Shown here piece after piece: positions 1-6,488 of a DNA stretch of 10,309 bases (position 1 is the stretch's first letter; each line of letters opens with the position of its first letter). Origin of the DNA: Deltaproteobacteria bacterium (GTDB lineage Bacteria; Desulfobacterota; Desulfomonilia; UBA1062); NCBI GenBank assembly GCA_023230665.1, contig JALNWY010000106.1:1-10309 (forward strand), in the 5' to 3' direction. The translations under genes were made by a program, and so were the position numbers. The notes beneath the pieces were generated by a model that saw nothing but the letters and a program-made list of their open reading frames with translations, ran no database searches and was not told the DNA's origin.

Positions 1-795
1 CTCCTTCCGGCAGAAGGTGTACATGGCTTCGGGACCGCAGAGAAAGAACATCCTATCCGAGAGATCGCCGAGCACTTCTTCCATCAGACCGGCCGAGATG
101 AACCCGGCGCGGCCCTGATACCCTTGAGGCGGATCCGATATCACGCTGGTCCAGGTGAAATTGGAATGCCTGCGGGAAAGGTCCTCGATCTCCTGCCCGA
201 AGATGATGTCGTCGGGCGACTGGCTGCCGTAGAAGAGATGAATGCGCCGGTCCAGCCCCCTGCCCGCGACATCGCGGATCATGCTCATGAAGGGCGTGAT
301 CCCGCTGCCGCCCGCGATGAACACGAGGTCATGCCCGTGGATGAGCGGGTTGTAATAGAAATTCCCGGCAGGAGAACTGCTCGTGAATTCATCGCCCGGC
401 TTGGCCTCGTCCAAAAGATACTCGGACACGAACCCGTCGCCCACCCTGCGCACCGTGACGTCATAGTAACCGATCTGGCTGGGAGGCGAGGACATGCTGT
501 AGTCCCTGCTCGTGACCACGCCGCCGATCTCCACCACCAGGCTGATGTACTGGCCGGCCTGAAACGGCGGCAGGTAGCCCTGTACGGGGACCAGACGCAG
601 GGTTTTCGCGGACCTGGTCTCGTCGATGATCTCCGATACGCGGAGCCTCAGTTTTTTCGGGTGGAGCATGTCCAGTATGGAATCGAGCCGCCCCCTCTGT
701 GCGCTGTAATCGAATCCGTATTTCTTCAGGACAGCGATCTCGCTCTCGATGTCCTGGTAGCCTTCGATATCGTGAATCACGTCTTTCAAGCTCAT
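1..795 (-). CDS. FNR-superfamily FAD/NAD(P)H oxidoreductase, C-terminus cut by window edge
   Basis: Open for 265 codons from ATG at 795 and still open at base 1, so the C-terminus is missing. It shows the ferredoxin-NADP+ reductase fold: FAD-binding RDYSMSS (residues 97-103), the SSPAGNF segment (140-146), the NAD(P)-binding GGSGITPFMSM (162-172) and the CGPEAMY motif (253-259). By family, such proteins move electrons between NAD(P)H, FAD and usually a [2Fe-2S] centre. A C-terminal plant-type ferredoxin domain, as in PaaE-like reductases, would lie outside the window and cannot be confirmed. An unusual N-terminal extension of about 48 residues precedes the FAD domain. The start has a good ribosome-binding site (GGGGAGG) and follows the stop of the flavoprotein gene by only 13 bp, so the two are co-transcribed and probably function together in a redox step. 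Family is near certain; the partner and substrate are unknown. Confidence 0.88.
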   Translation of the reverse strand, partial: MSLKDVIHDIEGYQDIESEIAVLKKYGFDYSAQRGRLDSILDMLHPKKLRLRVSEIIDETRSAKTLRLVPVQGYLPPFQAGQYISLVVEIGGVVTSRDYSMSSPPSQIGYYDVTVRRVGDGFVSEYLLDEAKPGDEFTSSSPAGNFYYNPLIHGHDLVFIAGGSGITPFMSMIRDVAGRGLDRRIHLFYGSQSPDDIIFGQEIEDLSRRHSNFTWTSVISDPPQGYQGRAGFISAGLMEEVLGDLSDRMFFLCGPEAMYTFCRKE

Positions 796-808
796 GGTTT
801 TCCTCCCC

Positions 809-2302
809 TTACTTTTTCGCCATGGATTTCAGGATCCCCTTCGCCGCGGACCTGCCCGATGTCAGCGTCGGCTGGAAGCCTCCCTGCATCGCCCATGCGC
901 CGGCAAAGTACAACCCCTGGACAGGAGACCTGTTGGCCATGAAATATTGGGTGTCCTTGGTATACTGGTCATGGCCGTAGATGGCCCCGCCCAGGTGCCC
1001 CAGATAACGCAGGTGCGTCATGGGGGTGGCGATCTCCATCTCCTCGATGTGGCCTCTGACACCGGGGAAGGCCTTTTCCGCAAGCTCCATCATGCCCTCG
1101 GCATAGCGGTACTTGGCGTCGTAATACTGGTGGGGAGGCACCAGGGACCAGGGCTCTCCGTACTGGAGCGACACGAAGGCGGCCTGGCACGTGCCCGGGG
1201 GCGAGAAGTCGGGGTCGGACACGTCATAACAGGTGAACAGGGCCACGCCCTGCTGCTCCATGGTTTTCCACCGGGCAAAGGCCTTGTCCATGTCCGTGGT
1301 GGTGGTGATGAAGTTCGTGGTCTCCTGTATGCCGAGATCTTCAGGCTCGCAGTCGAATCCCATGTAGATGCTGAAGGCGGACGGGCCGATGCTGGTGCTC
1401 CTGAAGCCCTCCAGCGTCTCCCTGGGCACCTGGTCGGGGTCCATGAGATCGAGATAGGTCTGGAGCATGCTCGCGTTGGAGAGCACGTAGCGGGTCTGCA
1501 CCGTGTCGCCCTGTTCGGTGGTCACCCCGGTGACCCTGCCGCCTTTGGTGGCGATCTTTTTCGCCCCGCAGTTGAACCTCACCTCGCCGCCGTTGTTGAT
1601 GAACTCATCGAGCAGGGCGTTGGAGAGCGCCTGGGAGCCGCCTTTGAGGTGATAGGGCTTGAACTCGATATAGGCGAAGAGCATGATGGCGAAGTCGCCG
1701 AACGAAAGCCATGTGGGGGGCACCCCGGCATATGACCAGTAGATGCTTAAGATAGCCTTGAGAAGCGGGTCGCTGAAGTACTCGTCCAGCACCTTCCGGG
1801 TAGGGGTGAGAGCGTATTTGAAGAACAGCGGATATTTTTTCTTTGAGATATTGGGGTCCTTGAAGAAGAGGCCTTGGACCATCTCCATGCTGAAGCCGTA
1901 GACCAGGTCGAAAAACCGGGGAATATTGTCCTTTTCCTTGGGGAAACGCTCCTGGAGCGTTTCCACGATCGCGTTCCTCTCGGCGCGCAGCGTGATGTCG
2001 AAGGTGTCCGGCCAGACCACCCGGTAGAGGTTTTCCATCTCGACAAACTCGAGCTTGTCCATGATCCCGAGATCGTTCAGTACAGCCCTCAAAGGGCCGG
2101 GCCTTTCGGCGGATCCCATGCCGCTGAGCTGATGGAGCGCCACCTCGAACTCGAACCTTCCGCGCACGAAGCTCGTGGCGCAGCCTCCGGGCACGTTGTG
2201 ACGCTCCAGAAGCAGCACCTTGCGCCCCGCCCTTGCCAGGGTGAGAGCGCCGGTGAGCCCGCCGTTTCCTGCGCCGATTACCACCGCATCATACTCGGGC
2301 AT
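809..2302 (-). CDS. FAD-dependent oxidoreductase of the phytoene desaturase / CrtISO / retinol saturase family
   Basis: A 497-residue protein, full length for the CrtI/CrtISO/RetSat group. The N-terminus has the dinucleotide-binding motif DAVVIGAGNGG (residues 5-15) with the acidic residue at the end of strand 2 (LLERHNVPGG, E33), and the C-terminus has the second FAD motif (GLYFAGAW, about 463-470, then GGFQPTLTSGRSAA). The family carries out FAD-dependent desaturation, isomerisation or saturation of C=C bonds in isoprenoids. No carotenoid genes (crtB, crtE) are nearby, so carotenoid synthesis is unsupported; a RetSat-like saturase or desaturase on another lipid or CoA-linked substrate is the better guess. 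The start at 2302 has a strong AGGAGGT ribosome-binding site. It is the first gene of a two-gene unit with the FNR-type reductase downstream, which may supply or accept its electrons. No signal peptide is seen. Family assignment is firm, substrate unknown. Confidence 0.85.
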   Translation of the reverse strand: MPEYDAVVIGAGNGGLTGALTLARAGRKVLLLERHNVPGGCATSFVRGRFEFEVALHQLSGMGSAERPGPLRAVLNDLGIMDKLEFVEMENLYRVVWPDTFDITLRAERNAIVETLQERFPKEKDNIPRFFDLVYGFSMEMVQGLFFKDPNISKKKYPLFFKYALTPTRKVLDEYFSDPLLKAILSIYWSYAGVPPTWLSFGDFAIMLFAYIEFKPYHLKGGSQALSNALLDEFINNGGEVRFNCGAKKIATKGGRVTGVTTEQGDTVQTRYVLSNASMLQTYLDLMDPDQVPRETLEGFRSTSIGPSAFSIYMGFDCEPEDLGIQETTNFITTTTDMDKAFARWKTMEQQGVALFTCYDVSDPDFSPPGTCQAAFVSLQYGEPWSLVPPHQYYDAKYRYAEGMMELAEKAFPGVRGHIEEMEIATPMTHLRYLGHLGGAIYGHDQYTKDTQYFMANRSPVQGLYFAGAWAMQGGFQPTLTSGRSAAKGILKSMAKK

Positions 2303-2330
2303 AGGAACACCTCCTGCAACTGATATTGTG

Positions 2331-2341
2331 AAGTATTACTT
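2331..2341. promoter_or_regulatory. Short palindrome at the flavoprotein transcription start (possible operator)
   Basis: AAGTATTACTT is a perfect 5-1-5 inverted repeat. It lies just downstream of the putative -10 box of the flavoprotein promoter, over the expected start of transcription, a usual place for a repressor site. Its core GTATTAC also forms the centre of the palindrome upstream of the six-gene operon (9389-9401). The site is short and AT-rich, so chance is quite possible. Confidence 0.25.
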
Positions 2342-2349
2342 TAACCTTT

Positions 2350-2378
2350 AAATTACGCCTTGCCCTGCCGGCTGTCAA
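2350..2378 (-). promoter_or_regulatory. Putative sigma70-type promoter for the flavoprotein/reductase unit
   Basis: On the minus strand TTGACA (2378-2373, a perfect -35 match) is followed after 17 bp by TAATTT (2355-2350), a weak -10 (3 of 6 matches). The predicted start of transcription is near 2343, giving a leader of about 40 nt before the ATG at 2302. Spacing and position fit well; the poor -10 lowers confidence and may imply an activator. Confidence 0.45.
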
Positions 2379-2490
2379 GCAGTTTCGGGGAGGGCCGTGA
2401 ATCAGCGGAAAATCATCTTAATCAATTATGGATCTTCAACGGCAATCCCTGGACCCTTCCTGCAGCAAGCTGCGTGTAATCAGATCCCAC

Positions 2491-2524
2491 CCTTCGCGTC
2501 CTCCAAAGCAAAGGCGAAGGAGGA
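2491..2524 (+). promoter_or_regulatory. Inverted repeats that could sequester the phosphoesterase ribosome-binding site
   Basis: The AAGGAGG ribosome-binding site (2517-2523) that selects the ATG at 2533 can take part in two competing helices. CCTTCGC (2491-2497) is perfectly complementary to GCGAAGG (2514-2520), and TCCTCC (2499-2504) is perfectly complementary to GGAGGA (2519-2524). Either pairing would mask the site in the mRNA. This could mean translational control or an RNA thermosensor-like element, but it could also be chance in a purine/pyrimidine-rich leader. Confidence 0.3.
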
Positions 2525-2532
2525 TTGAAAAT

Positions 2533-3225
2533 ATGGAAGAAATCCATTATCTCCATGCAATGAAATCAAATGCAGCCCTTCCCATCGGCATCATGGCCGA
2601 CAGCCATGGAAACAACGAACTTCTGCTCAATGCGATCACGGCACTGAAGGCCCTGGGGGCAGGGCAGCTCATCCATCTGGGGGACATGTGCGATTCCCTC
2701 TCTCCCCGCCTTGCAGGACAGGCCCTGGACATCCTCGACGAGCACGATGTCTGGTGCGTGAGGGGAAACAACGAGAGCGACATCCTGCACCACAGCAGGG
2801 GTTCACGTGCAGAGGATGAGTTCTCGAAATCGCTCTCGCGCCTTCAGAAACTGCCCTACACTATCCGCCTTGGAAATCTCTGGTTCACCCACTCCGCACC
2901 CTTCGACTATCCGGCGGCCACCAAGAGGCCCATATCCGAGTTTCTGCCTCAGCTCGCCGGCGAGGAGGGACCCGGATTCTCCATCCTGTTCAGGGGACAC
3001 TCCCACCGGCCTTCGATCGTGGAGATCCTCAGCGGCGCCAGGGGCGCCAGGGGCGCCAGGGGCGCCACGGAAAGGATACCGATACAGCCCGGTGCCGACA
3101 TATGCCTGGACAGGGATAGAAGGTACATCATCACCGCGGGTGCGGTGGAGTCGGCCTCCTCGGTTCTGTTTCTGCCCCGGGAGTATGCGGTCCGTTTCGT
3201 TGCCGTGCCCGGGCTTCGCACCTGA
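2533..3225 (+). CDS. YfcE/MJ0936-like calcineurin-type metallophosphoesterase
   Basis: A 230-residue cytoplasmic protein with the full set of binuclear metallophosphoesterase motifs in order: DSHGN (23-27), GD (50-51), GNNE (78-81), FTHSAP (119-123 region, H120) and GHSH (155-158). These ligate two metal ions, typically Mn or Ni, for hydrolysis of phosphodiesters or phosphomonoesters. The start at 2533 is chosen because AAGGAGG lies 9 nt upstream and the family domain begins soon after; an upstream in-frame ATG at 2428 adds 35 residues with no family similarity and no ribosome-binding site. The protein is longer than usual for YfcE-like enzymes (about 160-185), mostly through a segment after GHSH that carries a Gly-Ala-Arg repeat (168-176). 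It is a single gene, divergent from the flavoprotein unit and convergent with the six-gene operon. Its physiological substrate is not apparent. Confidence 0.87.
   Translation: MEEIHYLHAMKSNAALPIGIMADSHGNNELLLNAITALKALGAGQLIHLGDMCDSLSPRLAGQALDILDEHDVWCVRGNNESDILHHSRGSRAEDEFSKSLSRLQKLPYTIRLGNLWFTHSAPFDYPAATKRPISEFLPQLAGEEGPGFSILFRGHSHRPSIVEILSGARGARGARGATERIPIQPGADICLDRDRRYIITAGAVESASSVLFLPREYAVRFVAVPGLRT
3034..3069 (+). repeat. In-frame 9-bp tandem repeat (GGCGCCAGG), three copies plus a diverged fourth
   Basis: Units at 3034-3042, 3043-3051 and 3052-3060 are identical, followed by GGCGCCACG (3061-3069). Each unit contains the palindrome GGCGCC and encodes Gly-Ala-Arg, ending Gly-Ala-Thr. Copy number could vary by slippage without breaking the reading frame of the phosphoesterase. 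Confidence 0.9.
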
Positions 3226-3370
3226 GAAAAGCAAAAAGCACCTGCCGCTCGGCCGGATCATCGATGTTACACCTGCAAGCGGAGCCAGGGATCTGCCTGT
3301 CCCGCTGAAGCTTTCGCATCCGGCCTCGCAGTCAACCCGAGGGAGAACGCGCAAAGCGCATAAGAGTCCG

Positions 3371-3401
3371 GGCGGGGAGCTCGACCCGCAAGCACCCCGC
3401 C
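3371..3401. terminator. GC-rich hairpin between convergent genes, possible transcription end
   Basis: GGCGGGG (3371-3377) and CCCCGCC (3395-3401) form a perfect 7-bp stem with a 17-nt loop. It begins 12 bp past the dehydrogenase stop codon and is about 145 bp past the phosphoesterase stop, so it could end transcription from either side. There is no T-run on either strand, so it is not a classical intrinsic terminator. Nothing else is recognisable in the 188-bp gap 3226-3413, apart from a small GCGC-AAA-GCGC repeat at 3349-3359. Confidence 0.35.
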
Positions 3402-3413
3402 TCGCAGCATTCC

Positions 3414-4322
3414 CTACTGAAACAGCGGCGTCAGCACACCGAACATCTCGGGCAGCTGGTTGAAGTACTTGGGGTTCTCCAGGCTCGTGATCGTGCCCCA
3501 GCTGTCGCGCACCTCTTCGGGGCTCGGGATCTTGCCGTCCTTGGAGAGGATGGCGCCGGGCCCGGTGAGGATGGCTGTGCGGCTGTAGTAGCCCAGGGTC
3601 GCGTTGATGATCATGCCCGAGTCCTGGCACTCTTCCGAGCACATGTAGAGCACGGCCGGGGTGATATAGTCGGGCTTCATCTTCTCGAAGAACTCGGGCG
3701 GAAGCACGTCCTCGGTGAGCCGGGAGGCGGCCACGGGCACGATCACGTTGGTTTTTACATTGTACTTGGCGCCCTCGAGCTTGAGCACGTTGGTCAGCCC
3801 GATCAGCCCCATCTTTGCCGAGGCATAGTTGCTCTGGCCGAAGTTGCCGAACAGGCCGGCTCCCGAGGTCGTCATGATGATCCTGCCGTAGTTGTTGGCG
3901 CGCATCACCTCAAAGGCGGGCCTGGACACGCAGTAGGCCCCTTTCAGATGCACGTTCATCACGCCGTCCCAGTTTTCCTCTTCCATCTTGGTAAAGGACT
4001 TGTCGCGCAGGATGCCTGCGTTGTTGATGAGGATGTCCACCTTGCCGAAGGCATCCACCGCGGTCTTGACGATGTTCGCCCCCCCAGCCACAGTCGCCAC
4101 GTTGTCGTAGTTGGGCACGGCCTGGCCGCCCAGGGCCTTGATCTCGTCCACCACCTTGTTTGCGGCGGCATCGCTCGAGCCCGCGCCGTCGCGGGTTCCT
4201 CCCAGGTCGTTGATCACCACCTTGGCCCCGCGCTTCGCCAGCTCAAGGGCATAGCTCCTGCCCAGCCCTGCACCGGCTCCCGTTACGATCGCCACCCTTC
4301 CGGAAAAATCAATGTTCGCCAT
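3414..4322 (-). CDS. MFE-2/17beta-HSD4-like (3R)-hydroxyacyl-CoA dehydrogenase (SDR family)
   Basis: A 302-residue classical short-chain dehydrogenase. It has the cofactor motif TGAGAGLG (14-21), an Asp after strand 2 (VINDLGG, D39) that favours NAD+ over NADP+, NNAG (100-103), the structural Asn in NVHLKG (N123) and the catalytic triad S153, Y166 and K170 (YASAK). The VINDLGG stretch, the long 40-60 loop and the C-terminal tail beyond residue 250 match the dehydrogenase domain of peroxisomal multifunctional enzyme 2, which oxidises (3R)-hydroxyacyl-CoA to 3-oxoacyl-CoA. Here the hydratase-2 half is encoded separately, by the gene 27 bp upstream. It is the last gene of the six-gene operon and has a GGAGGAGG ribosome-binding site. 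The stereochemistry fits the (R)-specific hotdog hydratase next to it. The alternative is an oxoacyl reductase working in the opposite direction. Confidence 0.88.
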   Translation of the reverse strand: MANIDFSGRVAIVTGAGAGLGRSYALELAKRGAKVVINDLGGTRDGAGSSDAAANKVVDEIKALGGQAVPNYDNVATVAGGANIVKTAVDAFGKVDILINNAGILRDKSFTKMEEENWDGVMNVHLKGAYCVSRPAFEVMRANNYGRIIMTTSGAGLFGNFGQSNYASAKMGLIGLTNVLKLEGAKYNVKTNVIVPVAASRLTEDVLPPEFFEKMKPDYITPAVLYMCSEECQDSGMIINATLGYYSRTAILTGPGAILSKDGKIPSPEEVRDSWGTITSLENPKYFNQLPEMFGVLTPLFQ

Positions 4323-4349
4323 GAAATCCCCTCCTCCAGTCTTCTCTTT

Positions 4350-4787
4350 TCAGCCTCTTTTCAGCGGCAGGGCCGCGGAAAAGTTTCCGGTTATTTTTAC
4401 ATCACCACCCTCGTCACGGGCAACCACTTCGCAGAAAACGAGATTTTCTCCGTTCTCCTGCCTTTTGTCCGTGACTGTCCCGCTCACCATGATGGTGTTG
4501 CCCGGCTTGGTCATCCCGGCAAAGCGCACGCCGAATTTCCTCAGGCACTTTCTCGGCACCCAGGCCGTGATGGCCTGGCCCACAAATCCCATGATGAGCA
4601 TGCCATGGGATATCACGCCGTCCTTCATGCCCACTGCCTTGGCAAAGTCATCGTCGGTATGCAGGGGGTTGAAATCACCCGAGGCCCCGGCATAGAGAAC
4701 ATGCTGGAGCTTCATGATGGGGCCCTTGGACAGCTCGGGCAGGGCGTCACCAACCTTGATATCTTCAAAATAGAGCTCGTTTCCCAT
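4350..4787 (-). CDS. MaoC-like (R)-specific enoyl-CoA hydratase, catalytic hotdog subunit
   Basis: A 145-residue single hotdog domain with the hydratase-2 signature YAGASGDFNPLH (32-43), including the expected catalytic pair D38 and H43 followed by an Ala in the helix. The family adds water to trans-2-enoyl-CoA to give (3R)-hydroxyacyl-CoA, the substrate of the dehydrogenase encoded next. The preceding gene (4799-5248) encodes a second hotdog protein lacking the catalytic His, so the two probably form a heterodimer like mycobacterial HadA/HadB or actinobacterial ChsH1/ChsH2, with this chain providing catalysis. The start at 4787 has GGGGGGAAG upstream and lies 11 bp past the previous stop. 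Family is certain; the heterodimer is inference from the pairing and active-site pattern. Confidence 0.88.
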   Translation of the reverse strand: MGNELYFEDIKVGDALPELSKGPIMKLQHVLYAGASGDFNPLHTDDDFAKAVGMKDGVISHGMLIMGFVGQAITAWVPRKCLRKFGVRFAGMTKPGNTIMVSGTVTDKRQENGENLVFCEVVARDEGGDVKITGNFSAALPLKRG

Positions 4788-4798
4788 GATCTTCCCCC

Positions 4799-5248
4799 CT
4801 ATTTCCTCTCCACCAGCAGGGTCCTCGCCTTGGCGACATCCTCGTTGTGCTGGTTTTTATAGAGAATCTCCACCGTGACCATGTCCATCTTCTTGCCCGC
4901 CTTGCTGGTCTTCTCTTCCACGCTCGCGACTTTCGGCACCCCGGTGATCGTGTCCCCGGGATAGATATCCCGGTAATATTCGTATTCTTCCTCTCCGTGG
5001 AGCACCATCATGAAGTTGATCTTCAGGTCGTTGATGAGCACGGGCATGGAAGAGCTCCACATCATGGGCACGGTGAGAAAGGTGGGCGGCACCGGGGTGT
5101 CTCGGTACCCTGCCCTGATCGCGGCATCCCTGTCCAGATAGATGGGGTTGGGGTCGCCGATGGCCTTTGCCATCTCCCTGATCTTCCCCCGTTCGACCTC
5201 CCAGACAATGGGGTCGAACGTCTTTCCGACTTTTGTACTGTCAGCCAT
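4799..5248 (-). CDS. MaoC N-terminal-type (FAS1 DH-like) hotdog protein, probable non-catalytic hydratase subunit
   Basis: A 149-residue single hotdog protein of the MaoC_dehydrat_N type. It has the AIGDPNPIYLD segment (29-39) and the PPTF turn (54-57) typical of HadA-like subunits. In the hydratase motif the Asp is kept (D32) but the catalytic His position is a Tyr (Y37), as in the non-catalytic halves of double-hotdog hydratases; such a half usually shapes the tunnel for long or bulky acyl chains. The next gene encodes a complete catalytic hotdog 11 bp away, which supports a heterodimeric hydratase for a bulky acyl-CoA. The start at 5248 has a strong AAGGAG ribosome-binding site 23 bp after the thiolase stop. 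Family is clear; the subunit role is inferred. Confidence 0.85.
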   Translation of the reverse strand: MADSTKVGKTFDPIVWEVERGKIREMAKAIGDPNPIYLDRDAAIRAGYRDTPVPPTFLTVPMMWSSSMPVLINDLKINFMMVLHGEEEYEYYRDIYPGDTITGVPKVASVEEKTSKAGKKMDMVTVEILYKNQHNEDVAKARTLLVERK

Positions 5249-5271
5249 ACAAATCTCCTTCCATCAAGATA

Positions 5272-6477
5272 TCACGCACCGTGCTTCCCGATGATGGCGA
5301 TGCTGCAGACGTTCATCATCGGGAACCCGCCCAGGTTGTGGGTGAGCCCGAACTTCGGGTCGTCGATCTGCCTGTCGCCGGCCCTGCCCAGGAGCTGATT
5401 GTACATCTCGTAGAGCATCCTCAAGCCAGATGCGCCGATAGGGTGGCCAAAGCATTTCAGTCCGCCGTCCGGCTGGCAGGGAAGCTTGCCGTTCAGGTCG
5501 TAGAAGCCGTCCATGATGTCTGTGGGCGCCTTGCCGCGCTCGGAGATGTGCAGGTCTTCCATGGTCACCAGCTCGGTGATGGAGAAACAGTCGTGCACCT
5601 CCATCATGCTGATCTCTTCCCGCGGGTTTTTGATGCCCGCCTCCTCGTAGGCCGCCTTGCTCGCCTTGGTCGTGGTGGTAAAGTGAGCTCCGTCCCATTT
5701 GTAGCCGATCTCGGTGCCGTTGCTCAGGGCAAGCTGCAGGGCCTTGACCGAGATGATGTCGTTCTTACCCAGAGACTTGGCGATCTCCGGGGTGGTGACG
5801 ATGGCGCAGGCCGAGCCGTCGCTCACGCCGCAGCAGTCGAAGAGACCCAGGGGAAACGCGATCATGGGCGAATTCATGACCTGCTCATCGGTCACCTGCT
5901 TCCTCAGATGGGCCTTGGTGTTGCGCGCGCCGTTTGCATGGCTCTTGACCGAGACATGGGCCATGGCCCGCTTGACATCCATGATGTCGATGCCGTATTT
6001 GGCCGCGTAGCCCGATGCCAGCATGGCGAACCCTCCCGGCGCGGTCAGGTTGGGAAACCACAGGGCATTGGTCGTGCCGATTGCAGTGCTGAACTCGGGC
6101 AGGCCTCCGTAGCCGATGTCCTTGAGCTTCTCCACCCCGATTGCGAGCGCGATGTCGCAGGCCCCGGACGCGACCGCGTATACGGCCCCGCGAAAAGCCT
6201 CGGTTCCGCTCGCACAGAAGTTCTCCACCCGGGTGACCGAGATGTTGGGGAGCCTCAGGGCTATGGACGCAGACAGCGCGCTCTTGCCCACCATGACCTC
6301 GTCAAAGCAGGTCCCCAGCCAGGCAGCCTGAATCTCATCCTTGTCGATCCCGGCATCCTTGATGCACTCCTGAAACGCCTCAACCATCAGTTCTTCGGGC
6401 CCGTCGTTCCACCGCTCGCCGAACCTGGTGCACCCCATTCCGATGATCGCAACCTTGTCTTTTATTCCGCTTGCCAT
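5272..6477 (-). CDS. SCPx/SCP2-type thiolase (acyl-CoA acetyl- or propionyl-transferase)
   Basis: A 401-residue thiolase-fold protein, the usual length for bacterial SCP2 thiolases. The nucleophilic Cys is present in VENFCASG (C88), the SCP2-type EVHDCF motif at 293-298 (H295), and GHPIGASG at 344-351 (H345). The C-terminal part has HNLGG (380-384) where classical biosynthetic thiolases have a second Cys, typical of the SCPx branch. This group cleaves 3-oxoacyl-CoA, including 2-methyl-branched ones, to acetyl- or propionyl-CoA. Having C88 argues against an Ltp2-type aldolase, which lacks that residue. It starts 11 bp after an HMGCS-like/DUF35 fusion gene; SCP2-type thiolases and Ltp2 aldolases are known to need a DUF35 partner, as in BbsAB, ChsH2-Ltp2 and the archaeal thiolase-HMGCS complex. 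A physical complex is therefore likely but not shown. Confidence 0.9.
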   Translation of the reverse strand: MASGIKDKVAIIGMGCTRFGERWNDGPEELMVEAFQECIKDAGIDKDEIQAAWLGTCFDEVMVGKSALSASIALRLPNISVTRVENFCASGTEAFRGAVYAVASGACDIALAIGVEKLKDIGYGGLPEFSTAIGTTNALWFPNLTAPGGFAMLASGYAAKYGIDIMDVKRAMAHVSVKSHANGARNTKAHLRKQVTDEQVMNSPMIAFPLGLFDCCGVSDGSACAIVTTPEIAKSLGKNDIISVKALQLALSNGTEIGYKWDGAHFTTTTKASKAAYEEAGIKNPREEISMMEVHDCFSITELVTMEDLHISERGKAPTDIMDGFYDLNGKLPCQPDGGLKCFGHPIGASGLRMLYEMYNQLLGRAGDRQIDDPKFGLTHNLGGFPMMNVCSIAIIGKHGA

Positions 6478-6488
6478 AGCAGACCCCC

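Noticed and set aside
794..1735. 313-codon open frame on the plus strand opposite the flavoprotein gene
   Set aside because: It lies opposite a gene with clear family motifs. Its protein is rich in Gly, His and Arg with no recognisable domain, as expected of an antisense shadow in GC-rich DNA.
809..2302. Carotenoid biosynthesis gene (phytoene desaturase proper)
   Set aside because: No phytoene synthase, prenyl synthase or other carotenoid gene is in the window, and the partner gene is an FNR-type reductase.
2428..2532. 35-residue N-terminal extension of the phosphoesterase from an upstream ATG
   Set aside because: There is no ribosome-binding site at 2428, the residues are Arg/Pro/Ser-rich with no family match, and a strong AAGGAGG sits 9 nt before the ATG at 2533.
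3034..3069. CRISPR array or mobile-element end
   Set aside because: The repeats are 9 bp, contiguous without spacers, and in frame within a coding gene. No transposase or terminal inverted repeat was seen anywhere in the window.
5272..6477. Ltp2-type retro-aldolase instead of thiolase
   Set aside because: Ltp2 aldolases lack the thiolase nucleophile, whereas C88 in VENFCASG is present here together with HDCF and GHPIGASG.
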